This document shows positions 22,309 through 33,425 of a DNA stretch of 64,000 nucleotides, one piece after another. The translations under genes and the position numbers were made by a program. The notes below the pieces were generated by a model. The model had not been told where the DNA came from. It saw nothing but the letters and a program-made list of their open reading frames with translations, and did no database searches. This DNA comes from Paulownia fortunei (lineage: Eukaryota; Streptophyta; Magnoliopsida; Lamiales; Paulowniaceae). Within the stretch, counting starts at the first letter, position 1. Each line of letters starts with the position of its first letter. The stretch is taken from positions 6,391,694 through 6,455,693 of the forward strand of contig CM033120.1 of NCBI GenBank assembly GCA_019321725.1, given 5' to 3'.

Positions 22309-25306
22309 TGTAATACCCAAGCCTCACAGTACTCACTTGACCAATATGATTCATGCACTACATGCTACTTATATGCTAATTTGCATTAACATCTACATCG
22401 CATCTTTTATAGCATTCTTAATCATTACTTGATATTAATGGTTGAGATCCAACCTAATTAAGTGATTCTATATTTAGATAAGATAAATAATAGATTGATC
22501 AATATAATGGATATTCATAGGTTGTATGCTATAATTTTAGAAGTGTTAAAGGTGTTACTAGTAAGCTTATATGAGTTGATTCGATTTGATCGAGGTGTTT
22601 TAAATGTATACATCTATAGATTAACATACTTGGGATATCGGACATGATATAATGTAATTTAAGTGTCATAATACAAGGTTCATATGTGCATGTAATTTTA
22701 TAAAATGAAAACTAGACGATCATTTAAGAATCGTATGTCGATCGGTTTGAAGATCGAATGAACGATTATAAAATTAGGGCATAATGTATTATCCGATCAT
22801 ATGGAGATTAAAGTAGGTTGTACATAGATAAATAATTAATGAGAAACACTATATTAGGGTTGTATAAGGTGTGAAAAATATCAGATTTGAACCACAACTT
22901 GACACCTCAACCTTGCCACCTCAAGCTTCCACCTCAACCTTTCTTCATTTCTACCCTTGAGCCACGACTAAAAACTACTTTTTGAGCTATTTCACTTCCA
23001 AAACCTTCATTTTGAATGTTATAAATTGCTCTCAAGTAATTCCAAGTAAAGAAAAGGGAAGTAAGGAGGAGCAAGTTGAATAAAAAGTATGTGCATAGGT
23101 GAGCTTTAATTCATGTTTTGATTTAAGTTCTTGAATTTTTTGAGGGTTTATTATTTTTAAAGATTATATTATTGATTATAATCATGTTAGGATGTTATTT
23201 GTGGTCTTTTATTTCACAGAAGAAGGATTTTTAGTTGCAAAATCATAATAAAAATCACTAGGGACAGAAACTGTATACTTGCTGATTTTGATATTTATGC
23301 TTTATATATGTATAATAACTTGATTAAAACCTGTTTATTTCACCATATATATGTTTATATATGAGTCTAGGTGATGTATGTAAGTTTAGAGAGGTTATAA
23401 ATTGTAATATAGTGTGATAATTAAAGAGGTGCTCAAAACTGTCTTCTTTGAAATTCAGATTCTGTCTTATGTGAATGGTGCTGGTTTTACATCAATAAAT
23501 CCATTGGTTTTGGTAGTAATTTGACCTGTTTGTCTCTTTATATGTGTTATCTAAGTATGGTGAAAATTTGGGAGTGATTGAATGTACTTAAGGGTGCCAA
23601 AACTATTAATGTCATGAAGTGTGCAAAACTATCACGGTAGGAAAACAATCTGTTTCAGTATGTTGTGAAGAGAGCTGAACTTGGGAAGCTATATCCATGC
23701 GTTTTAGCAATTACATGGGATGGTTACATTTATATACCTGTTATATAAGTTTGGTAAAAATTTGAGAGTGATTGGATATGCTTAGGGATGTCAAAATTAT
23801 CATGCAACTAAATTGGACATCAAGAAAATATGAAAATGTGAATCTGTCCCATTTGATAACTTAGCATATTTCAACCTAGACATGTTGCTATTGAGTGTTA
23901 ACAAGTAGGTACATGATATTAGAGTTATAATACTTCAATTATATGATGTTTACATGTATCTAAGATGAGAAATTAAGGTATTGCAGGGACTAGATTGGGT
24001 TCTAGTTTGTAAAACCTAGATAGCTTGGTGTTTAAGGTCTTAGTATGATATTTTATGCTTTCAACTTGCCAAATTGGGAATGGTGCTTGATGTTGGGTAA
24101 TATTACAGGCTATTTTACATCTAAGATTGGAGGGGAATAATAAATAAATCTAGACTAAGCCACCAACCAAGTGAAAGGTAAGTAAAGATCTATTTGCAAC
24201 TACAATGCAAGAACATAGTATGTCTTGAAGCATGTATACCTAATGTGTTAATGATATTAAATTTGATTGAGAGTCTTATGATTCTTGAAACATGTTGATA
24301 GCAAGATGACTTGCATTTCATATTAAACATGTCTTTCATGAGCATTTACATGTGCATGCACAGTATATGAGTATAGTGGAGGTTCTTGCATGCACGATAT
24401 GATTTGAGACATAGTTTTTAGAAACAAAATATTTTGGATGGCCACTACTAGTGTACCGAGGCATGCGAGGCATGCTTATATGATATTTTGGGGCACCGTG
24501 AGTGTTACTTCTCAGAGGATCATAGGGGTTGATAGGGGGTGTGCCTCTGGTGGTCATGAAAGGGTGAACCACTTGACTGTGCCCTTATTGACTCCGCCAA
24601 TGGGAAGACTTTTGGAGAATCACAGGGGAAGATAGGAGGTGGACCTTTGGTGATCCTAGGAGATGGCCCTTGGATTGAGTTAATTTATTTATGGCCATGT
24701 GATTATTGAGGTTATTTAGAGCTCTATCCGGTGCATAGTAGGTGGGCCAAGGGCCTAAACTCTTTGATTTATGAGTACTCAATTTGATACATTTATAGCA
24801 TCATATCTTAGAGTTGAGTTGCATGAGATTTTACATCATACTCTTGTCGTGCATGATTTTTACTTATTGAGCGTTAGCTCATGTAGTTCATGCATTATAG
24901 GTGATCATGGTGAGACTTGAGACCTCTGGTTTACTGGCTGGTAGTGGAGCTCCTTCAGGCTTTCAAAGATCAATGCACTTGGATAATGACCTGTTAGGCT
25001 ATTTTGTGGGTTGTGTTTTTGATTTTACAGTTATTGTATTATATTAGTGACTTTATCATATATAACACTTTCAAAACTCCTTTGTGATAGTGAGTTTGGG
25101 TTTGTGATGGTTTTGATAGACTTGGTTAATGTTTAATAACTACATATGTATATACAGTATGACATGATATGAAAACACTTTATTTTTATCAATGTTTTGT
25201 TGAACTGAGTAGAAAAAAAAAGTTATACACATGCATACATGCACAAATCCTATTATACAGGTTGTTTATATATATATTTTATACATATTATTGGGAGGCT
25301 GTGATA
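22309..25306 (+). mobile_element. TekA solo LTR nested in TekA gag
   Basis: This 2,998-bp LTR starts TGTAATACCCAAGCC and ends GGGAGGCTGTGATA (final dinucleotide TA in place of CA). It is flanked on both sides by a perfect GACCC duplication (22304-22308 and 25307-25311). Units 2 and 3 have the empty site. No internal element sequence is present, so it is a solo LTR. It is in the opposite orientation to its host element of the same family. Small open frames in it are not supported as genes. Confidence 0.95.
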
Positions 25307-26253
25307 GACCCCCACATTTAGGGCACGGAGATTATGACATCGGTGCTTTGCCTTGATCAATCTTTGTACGCTTACTCAGATCCCACAATTGTTGCCCTTG
25401 TCTTGGTTAGGATTTAAATTTTTTATTCTACGTTTGAAATAATCTCTTCTTTTTATTTCCAACCCATCGTTACCCCTATCCTTGCTTAAATTGGTATCAA
25501 ATCTCTTAAGCATGGAAAATTCTAAGTTCAACTTATTCTACCACTAATGCTCCCTTAGCAATTTATGAATATGTCACTCCTTAGATTCATATCATATTAA
25601 CATCTTTATATAGCTCTAGTCTCAAGCCTTCAAGAAATCTTTCAACCTTCAATGCATCAGTGTTGACCATATATGTGGCAAATCCAGATAGTTGTTCAAA
25701 TTTACAAATATATTCTCCAACTGTCATAGTTTTCTACCGTAACTGTATAAATTCATTCATCTTCACCGCACGAACTGGAGCTGTGAAGTATTTATTTTGA
25801 AACAAGTCTTTCAATCTATCCCAAGTCATGATAGTGGTGTCTTCGATACTTCTCATTGTATCCCACCAATGTCCAGCATTACCTCGAAGCATAAAGGATA
25901 CACATATCACTTTTTCTTCTTCTGAAACTCTATTATAGTGAAACATGTTGTCCAAAGTTCTCAACCAATTTTCTACAGCTATAGGATCTAATGCATCCTC
26001 AAACACCGATGGGTTTAGTTTTCTAAATCTTTTCCCAACTATCTCCACCTGTTATACTCGGGGTTGTGGTTGAACCAACTCACCCCTTGGTTGTCCACCC
26101 ATATCCCTCTGTTGGATAAGCTGTTGAATTTGTTCTGATTGTCGTTCAACAAGCTTGGTAAGTTGATTAATGATAATATCAAGATCATTATTCGGAATAT
26201 GTATCTCATCTCTTGGGGTTCTGGCTCCACTACTACTTTCACCCCAATACCAT
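25307..26253 (-). pseudogene. gag: TekA gag, tandem unit 1
   Basis: The minus strand has an ATG at 26251-26253 followed by a TGA four codons later. Comparison with A1 (4570-4597) shows a loss of five bases in this start region, which shifts the frame. A capsid-like stretch is open at 25734-26048: NPSVFEDALDPIAVENWLRT, RGNAGHWWDTM and a TWDRLKDLFQNKYF segment, the retrotransposon gag fold signature. A stop (GTATAAC) separates it from the N-terminal segment. The zinc knuckle lies beyond the solo LTR. Confidence 0.88.
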
Positions 26254-26401
26254 TTTTTTTATAACAAATTTTATAGCAAATGCCCAATATAATTCATGAT
26301 ATATATAATGCATTATAATATAAAATAAAACTTACAAGCATGGCTATGCTCAAAATGTTCCAAGATCATGTACATAGACAGTCTATAGAATCAAGGCTTG
26401 G

Positions 26402-26413
26402 GCTCTAATACCA
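26402..26413 (-). other. Primer-binding site, tandem unit 1
   Basis: Minus strand TGGTATTAGAGC, one mismatch from the tRNA-iMet type site, a few bases from the LTR end at 26417. Confidence 0.85.
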
Positions 26414-26416
26414 CTT

Positions 26417-27225
26417 TGTCACAACCTCCCAAAAATATGTATAAATACATAGCAATAACATGTGCAACATAGTTTGTGCATGTATGCATATGTATAACTT
26501 TTTTTTTTCCAGCTTGTTAGTTTAACAAAACACTAATAAAAGTAAATTGTTTTCACATCTAGTAACGCTGTATATACATAGAGAGTTATTTGAATAATAA
26601 CAAGGCCTATCAAAATCATCACAAACTTAGATTCATTTACAATAGAGTTTTGAAAGTGATATACAAGATAAGATCACTAACATAATCTAACGGACCATAA
26701 AATCAAAAGAACAACCTATAAAATAGTCCAACAGGTCGTCATCAAAGTACATTGATCATTGAAAGCCTGTATGAACTCCACGACCAGCCCAATAAACCAG
26801 AGGTCTCAAGTCTCACCATGCTCAGTTACAATACATAAACAACATGAGCTAATGTTCAATAAGAAAAAGTCATGTATGACAACAGTATGATATAAAATCT
26901 TATGCAACTCACCTTTAAGATATGTTGGTAGAAACTGTGTCATACTTAATTACTCATAAATCAAAGAGTTTTTATTCAAAATCACTTCATTTTATATGGC
27001 TTTTGGCCCACCTACTATGCACCAGAAATAGCTTTGCATAATATCCATAATCAAATGGCCAATAACGGATTGATACAATTGAGTGGACCATCCTCCCATA
27101 ACCCAAGAGGTACACCCGCTGTCTTCCCCGGTGATCACTCAAGAAGTATCCCACTTGTGGCATTAATCATAAGAAGTGTATAGTCAAGTGGACCATCCTC
27201 TCATGATCACCAAAGGTCCACCTTT
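26417..27225 (-). repeat. Truncated TekA LTR, tandem unit 1
   Basis: About 0.8 kb of the LTR 3' end (GTTGTGACA at 26417) is present. It stops at about 27225, where protease-RT border sequence of unit 2 begins. The missing part is the first 2 kb of the LTR, so this copy lacks an LTR start. Confidence 0.88.
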
Positions 27226-27780
27226 GGTAATCAGGAAGATCATCAGGAAATACTTCTTGATACTCCCAAATAATTGGCACTTCATTAAGGATCGAATGGT
27301 GTTGTTCTTCAATACTCATAACACTCAGTAAATATCCCTCACAACTACTATCCAATAATCTTTGTATTTTCAATGCTGATATAATCAGGAATTTAGAGCT
27401 TTTTACGATTCCAATAATGATGAACGATTCCTCTCCAAGAGGCTGAAAAGTCACCGTCTTTCTATAACAATCTATTATCGCACGATACTTTGACAACCAA
27501 TCCATACCCAAAATCATATCATAGTCATTCATGGCCAATATAATTGAATCAACATAGAGTTCTCTATTTTCAATGGGAATAGCACAATCTCTTAAAACAT
27601 AGTTAGCTTGTTTTGAATTTCAAGAAAGAATTATCATATTGTAACTGACCTTAATAGTATCAGGTCCTCTACCCAACCTCTTCACATAATCAGTAGATAT
27701 AAATGGGTGTGTAGCTCCATAATCAAACAATACAAATTTTGTAATACCAAAGATAGAGAATTTACTTGTTACCATTGATG
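27226..27780 (-). pseudogene. TekA protease, tandem unit 2
   Basis: The same protease C-terminal frame as unit 1 (MAMNDYDMILGMDWLSKYRA) is open at 27167-27538. Its C-terminus reads past the join into LTR sequence, making a chimeric tail (after FPDDLP). The DSG active-site codon region near 27720 has changed: the plus strand reads CATAATCAAAC where unit 1 reads CAGAATCAAAC. Non-functional. Confidence 0.82.
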
Positions 27781-28887
27781 GGTTTTACCCTAGTATCTAA
27801 TCTAGTGATGGTAAAGACTCTAGCTGGCACTTGTTTTTGTCTTGTTGGATTTGGATTATTTGGGCATGTTCTGGCAATATGTCTGACCTTCCCACACACA
27901 AAGTAGGTTGTAGTCTCTATAGGACAGACTCCACTATGTTGACCCCCACATTTAAGGCAAGGAGATTATGACATCGGTACTTTGCCTTGATCAATCTTTG
28001 TATGCTTACTCTTATCCAACTGTTGTTGCCATTGTCTTGGTTAGGATTTTAATTTTTTGTTCTACGTTTGAAATAATCTCTTATTTTTATTTCCAACCCA
28101 TCGTTACGCACTGTCCTTGCTTAAATTGGCATGAAATCTCTTAACCATAGAAAATTCTAAGTTCAACTTGTTCTGCCACTAATGCTCTCTTATCAATTTA
28201 TGAGTATGTCACTCCTTAGATTCCTATCATATTAACATCTTTATATAGCTCTAGTCTCAAGCCTTCAAGAAATCTTTCAACATTTAATGCATTAGTGTTG
28301 ACCATATGTGTGGCAAATCTAGACAGTTGTTCAAATTTACAAATACATTCTCTAACTGTCATAGTACCCTACCGTAACGTATAAATTCATTCATCTTCAC
28401 CGCACGAACTGGAGCTGTGAAGTATTTATTTTGAAACAAGTCTTTGAATCTATCCCAAGTCATGATAGTGGTGTCTTCGATGCTTCTCATTGTATCCCAC
28501 CAATGTCCAGCATTACCTCGAAGCATAAAGGATACACATATCACTTTTTCTTCTTCTGAAACTCTATTATAGTGAAACATGTTTTCCAAAGTTCTCAACC
28601 AATTTTCTGCAGCTATAGGATCTAATGCATCCTCAAACACCGATGGGTTTAGTTTTCTAAATCTTTCCCCAACTATCTCCACCTGTTATACTCGGGGTTG
28701 TTGTTGAACCAACTCACCCCTTGGTTGTCCACCCATATCCCTTTATTGGATAAGCTGTTGAATTTATTCTGATTGTCGTTCAAAAAGCTTGGTAAGTTGA
28801 TTAATGATAACATCAAGATCATTATTCGGAATATGTTTGTCATCTCTTGTGGTTCTGGCTCCACTACTACTTTTACCCTAATACCAT
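27781..28887 (-). pseudogene. gag: TekA gag, tandem unit 2
   Basis: The capsid segment is open at 28359-28682 and nearly identical to unit 3 (both have AAENWLRTLENMF, unit 1 has AVENWLRTLDNMF). The zinc knuckle is near 27830-27900. The start region at 28885-28887 carries the same frameshifted beginning as units 1 and 3. No insertion interrupts this copy, so it shows the original layout of the unit. Confidence 0.87.
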
Positions 28888-29035
28888 TTTTTTTATAACA
28901 AATTTTATAGCAAATGGCTAATATAATTCATGATATATATAATGCATTATAATATAAAATAAAACTTACAAGCATGGCTATGCTAAAAATGTTCCAACAT
29001 CATGTACATGGACAGTCTATAGAATCAAGGCTTGG

Positions 29036-29047
29036 GCTCTAATACCA
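29036..29047 (-). other. Primer-binding site, tandem unit 2
   Basis: Minus strand TGGTATTAGAGC, identical to units 1 and 3, next to the LTR end at 29051. Confidence 0.85.
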
Positions 29048-29050
29048 CTT

Positions 29051-29980
29051 TGTCACAACCTCCCAAAAATTTGTATAAATACATAGCAATAACATGTGCA
29101 ACATAGTTTGTGCATGTATGCATATGTATAACCTATTTTTTTTCCTGCTTGATAGTTTGACAAAACACTAATAAAAGTAAATTGTTTTCACATCTAGTAA
29201 CACTGTATATATACATAGAGATTTATTTGAATAATAACAAGGCCTATCAAAATCATCACAAACTTAGACTCATTTACAATAGAGTTTTCAAAGTGATATA
29301 CAAGATAAGGTCACTAACATAATCTAACGGACCATAAAATCAAAAGAACAACCTATAAAATAGCACAACAGGTCGTCATCAAAGTACATTGATCGTTGAA
29401 AGCCTGTAGGAGCTCCACTACCAGCCCAGTAAACCAGATATCTCAAGTCTCACTATGCTCATTTACAATGCACAAACAACATGAGCTAATGTTCAATATG
29501 AAAAAGTTATGTATGACAACAGTATGATATAAAATCTTATGCAACTCACCTCTAAGATATGTTGCTAGAAACTGTGTCATATTTGATTACTCATAAATCA
29601 AAGAGTTTTTATTCAAAATCACTTCATTTTATGACAACAATATGATATAAAATCTTATGCAACTCACCTCTAAGATATGTTGCTAGAAATTATGTCATAT
29701 TTGATTACTCAAAAATTAAAGAGTTTTTATTCAAAATCACTTCATTTTATAGGGCCTTTGGCCCACCTACTATGCACCAGAAATAGCTTTGCATAATATC
29801 CATAATCAAATGGCCAATAACGGATGGATACAGTTGAGTGGACCATCCTCCCATAACCCAAGAGGTACACCCGCTGTCTTTCCTTGTGATCACTCGAGAA
29901 GTATCCCACTTGTTGCATTAATCATAAGAAAGGTATAGTCAAGTGGACCATCCTCTCATGATCACCAAAGGTCCACCTTC
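29051..29980 (-). repeat. Truncated TekA LTR, tandem unit 2, with 118-bp duplication
   Basis: LTR 3' end portion as in unit 1, stopping at the same point. It contains a direct duplication with a period of about 118 bp (29512-29629 and 29630-29747), which explains why this unit is longer than the other two. Confidence 0.88.
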
Positions 29981-30422
29981 GGTAATCCAGGAAGATCATC
30001 AGGAAATACTTCTTGATACTCCCAAATAATTGGCACTTCATTAAGGATCGAATGGTATTGTTCTTCAATACTCATAACACTCAGTAAATATCCCTCACAA
30101 ATACTATCCAATAATCTTTGTGTTTTCAATGCTGATATAATCAGGAATTTAGAGCTTTTTACGATTCCAATAATGATGAACAATTCCTCTCCAAGAGGCT
30201 GAAAAGTCACCGTCTTTCTATGACAATCTATTATCGCACGATACTTTGACAACCAATCCATACCCAAAATCATATCATAGTCATTCATGGCCAATACAAT
30301 TGAATCAACATAGAGTTCTCTATTTTCAATGGGAATAGCACAATCTCTTAAAACATAGTTAGCTTGTTTTGAATTTCAAGAAGGAATTATCATATTGTAA
30401 CTGACCTCAATAGTATCAGGTC
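29981..30422 (-). pseudogene. TekA protease, tandem unit 3 (split by LtrG)
   Basis: The open frame 29962-30294 repeats the ILGMDWLSKYRA protease end and linker, with a short LTR-derived tail at the join. The gene is interrupted at 30422 by the LtrG solo LTR and resumes at 32036, where the active-site region (AGAATCAAAC on the plus strand near 32092) is found. Confidence 0.83.
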
Positions 30423-32035
30423 TGATAAGTGCATATTTTGACATATTTTTAGATCAAATCCTTTATACTTTTCTTGCTTTATTCTTGTTAATATTCTTGT
30501 TTTTTTAATGTTTTATGTTAGGGAATAAATGGAAGCATGTTTTCAGACTTGTGCAGTTTTTGTAATTTGAGCATAACTTCATGATCAAAAGCTCTATGGA
30601 CCTGAAGCTTGTTTCATTTGAAATCCAAGAGATAGAGGTACAACTTTTATGTTGGAGGCTCAGCCCAATTCAGTCTTGATGATAGCAGAAAATTCATCCA
30701 AGTAATTACACAAAATGGATCACCAAAATTCGGATCAGAGTTCAGCCCAGTATTGACTTATTTTACCAATTCGGTTATATATCTTGAGCCCAAATTTATT
30801 TTGGTCTGAAATTCAGATATGTTATACCCAAGAGGTAAATAAACAAGTTTTCTGAAGACAAGATGGTGTGAAATTGTGTCGAAATGGTAAAACCATAGGC
30901 TGCAAGTTGCTGCTGATGTTACAGGGCGGCTCTTGGACATGACTCGGTAATTTGACCATATCTCCTTCATCCGATCGCCACATTTGACAAAATATATATG
31001 AAAATATATCAGCGTTGAAAGATCTATAATTGTTATTCTTCACATATCTTCAAAATCGGGCTGTATCTGACCGAAAAATGTAATTCAATTTAGTGGATGA
31101 GAAATTTGTGTAACAACTTACCAACTCTTGGCAACTAGCATACCACTTGATTAACCCCTCCATTATTTGTTTGGCCTCTAGCTTACTCCAAGTACTATAA
31201 ATAGGCCATGTATTCAGCTTGTAAGAGAGGGGGGGAAAGAGTTTCTTTAGGCTAAGTTATCTAGTTTGTATGTTTGCTAGTATTGAAAGTTTTCTAGTAG
31301 TAATAGAAATGCATTCTCTAGTTTCTCTTATATTTTTAGTATTTGTTACTTTTATTATGTCTTCTAAATTTCATTTTGTTGAGGAAAAAGGGTGAATCTC
31401 TTGATGGAGGAAGAGAAATGGTTATAAGGGTAGAAATTGTTTAAGTATGTTGTATTATTATTATTATTTTTGATCTAAACCCTACTTGTTTTTGTGGTGA
31501 TTCTTGATTTATGTATCTCCAATGGCACAACAAATACTTGGGTTCATTTAGCTTATTGTACGGTTTTACCCCACCGACTGCTAATGTGAAACCTTGATTT
31601 GTTGTTGACGAAGGAGTACATAAATGCTTGATCCCATAAATAAGTGTTGGCGTTAAGAGATAATTTGCAATAGTAAGACAATATCATGATTACCTTATTG
31701 CATAAGTTACTTGATAATATCTTCCCATTGGAACCTTCATTATGTATGGATTCCAATTGTGGCAATTAATAGAGGTAAAAAGAATAAATAACCATTTCTC
31801 TATCCAAAACTCAAGAGTGGATCCCTAATCCTCAGTACTTTTATTACTTCGGTTTTTTCTTTAGTTACATCATACATTAATTGTTCATATATTTTTGATT
31901 CACATAAACTCCATCTTTTTATAAATATAAACTTGAATTCTTCAAACAACTTCCCTGTGGATCGACCTCGAACTCACGAGAAATTTATTACTTACTACAA
32001 CCTGCACTTGGGTTTGCAACCTTAAAGTTGTAGCA
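30423..32035 (+). mobile_element. LtrG solo LTR, plus orientation
   Basis: This 1,613-bp block has TGATAAGTGCAT at the start and GTTGTAGCA at the end, inside a perfect AGGTC target-site duplication (30418-30422 and 32036-32040). Units 1 and 2 have the empty site (CAGGTCCTCTACCC in unit 2). It aligns end to end with the inverted copy at 2034-3657. No coding sequence, primer site or tract is present. Near the end it has a CCTGTGGATCGACCTCGAAC segment like the U5 of Tat/Athila elements, so an OTA lineage is likely but inferred. Confidence 0.95.
31196..31203 (+). promoter_or_regulatory. TATA box of LtrG solo LTR
   Basis: TATAAATA followed by GGCC is the likely start-site-defining box of this LTR. 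It is conserved in the other copy (2866-2873, minus). Confidence 0.5.
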
Positions 32036-33262
32036 AGGTCCTCTACCCAACCTCTTCACATAATCAGTATATATAAATGGGTGTGTAGCTCCAGAATCAA
32101 ACAATACAAATGTTGTAATACCAAAGATAGAGAATTTACTTGTTACCATTGATGGGTTTTACCCTAGTATCTAATCTAGTGATGGTAAAGACTCTAGCTG
32201 ACACTTGTTTTTGTCTTGTTGGATTTGGATTATTTGGGCATGTTCTGGCAATATGTCTGACCTTCCCACACACAAAGTAGGTTGTAGTCTCTATAGGACA
32301 GAGTCCACTCTGTTGACCCCCACATTTAAGGCAAGGAGATTATGACATCGGTGCTTTGCCATGATCAATCTTTGTATGCTTACTCTGATCCAACTGTTGT
32401 TGCCATTGTCTTAGTTAGGATTTAAATTTTTTGTTCTACGTTTGAAATAATCTCTTATTTTTATTTCCAATCCATCGTTACCCCCTGTCCTTGCTTAAAT
32501 TGGTATCAAATCTCTTAACCATAGAAAATTCTAAGTTCAACTTGTTCTGCCACTAATGCTCTCTTAGCAATTTATGAGTATGTCACTCCTTAGATTCCTA
32601 TCATATTAACATCTTTATATAGCTCTAGTCTCAAGCCTTCAAGAAATCTTTCAACATTCAATGCATCAGTGTTGACCATATGTGTGGCAAATCTAGACAG
32701 TTGTTCAAATTTACAAATATATTATCCAACTGTCATAGTTCCCTACCGTAACTGTATAAATTCATTCATCTTCACCGCACGAACTGGAGCTGTGAAGTAT
32801 TTATTTTGAAACAAGTCTTTGAATCTATCCCAAGTCATGATAGTGGTGTCTTCGATGCTTCTCATTGTATCCCACCAATGTCCAGCATTACCTCGAAGCA
32901 TAAAGGATACACATATCACTTTTTCTTCTTCTGAAACTCTATTATAGTGAAACATGTTTTCCAAAGTTCTCAACCAATTTTCTGCAGCTATAGGATCTAA
33001 TGCATCCTCAAACACCGATGGGTTTAGTTTTCTAAATCTTTCCCCAACTATCTCCACCTGTTATACTCGGGGTTGTGGTTGAACCAACTCACCCCTTGGT
33101 TGTCCACCCATATCCCTCTATTGGATAAGCTGTTGAATTTGTTCTGATTGTCGTTCAACAAGCTTGGTAAGTTGATTAATGATAACATCAAGATCATTAT
33201 TCGGAATATGTATCTCATCTCTTGGGGTTCTGGCTCCACTACTACTTTCACCCCAATACCAT
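32036..33262 (-). pseudogene. gag: TekA protease active-site region and gag, tandem unit 3
   Basis: On the minus strand gag starts at 33260-33262 with the same frameshift as units 1 and 2. It continues with the capsid segment (open 32743-33057: NPSVFEDALDP, GNAGHWWDTM, WDRFKDLFQNKYF) and the zinc knuckle near 32210-32280. It ends in the protease DSG region near 32090, next to the solo LTR. Scattered stops include the same GTATAAC stop before the capsid segment. Confidence 0.88.
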
Positions 33263-33410
33263 TTTTTTTATAACAAATTTTATAGCAAATGCGCAATATA
33301 ATTCATGATATATATAATGCATTATAATATAAAATAAAAATTACAAGCATGGTAATGCTCAAAATGTTCCAAGATCATGTACATGGACAATCTATAGAAT
33401 CAAGGCTTGG

Positions 33411-33422
33411 GCTCTAATACCA
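33411..33422 (-). other. Primer-binding site of copy A2 (tandem unit 3)
   Basis: Minus strand TGGTATTAGAGC, one mismatch from the tRNA-iMet type. It belongs to the only unit that keeps a complete upstream LTR. Confidence 0.87.
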
Positions 33423-33425
33423 CTT

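Noticed and set aside
24336..24782. Overlapping frames on both strands inside the TekA solo LTR
   Set aside because: They lie wholly in LTR sequence bounded by a target-site duplication and are not kept open in the other TekA LTRs.
30758..31765. Frames inside the LtrG solo LTR (70-73 codons)
   Set aside because: Partly mirrored in the other LtrG copy (2302-2514, 3107-3292), but no domain is visible, they run antisense to the LTR, and LTRs are normally non-coding.
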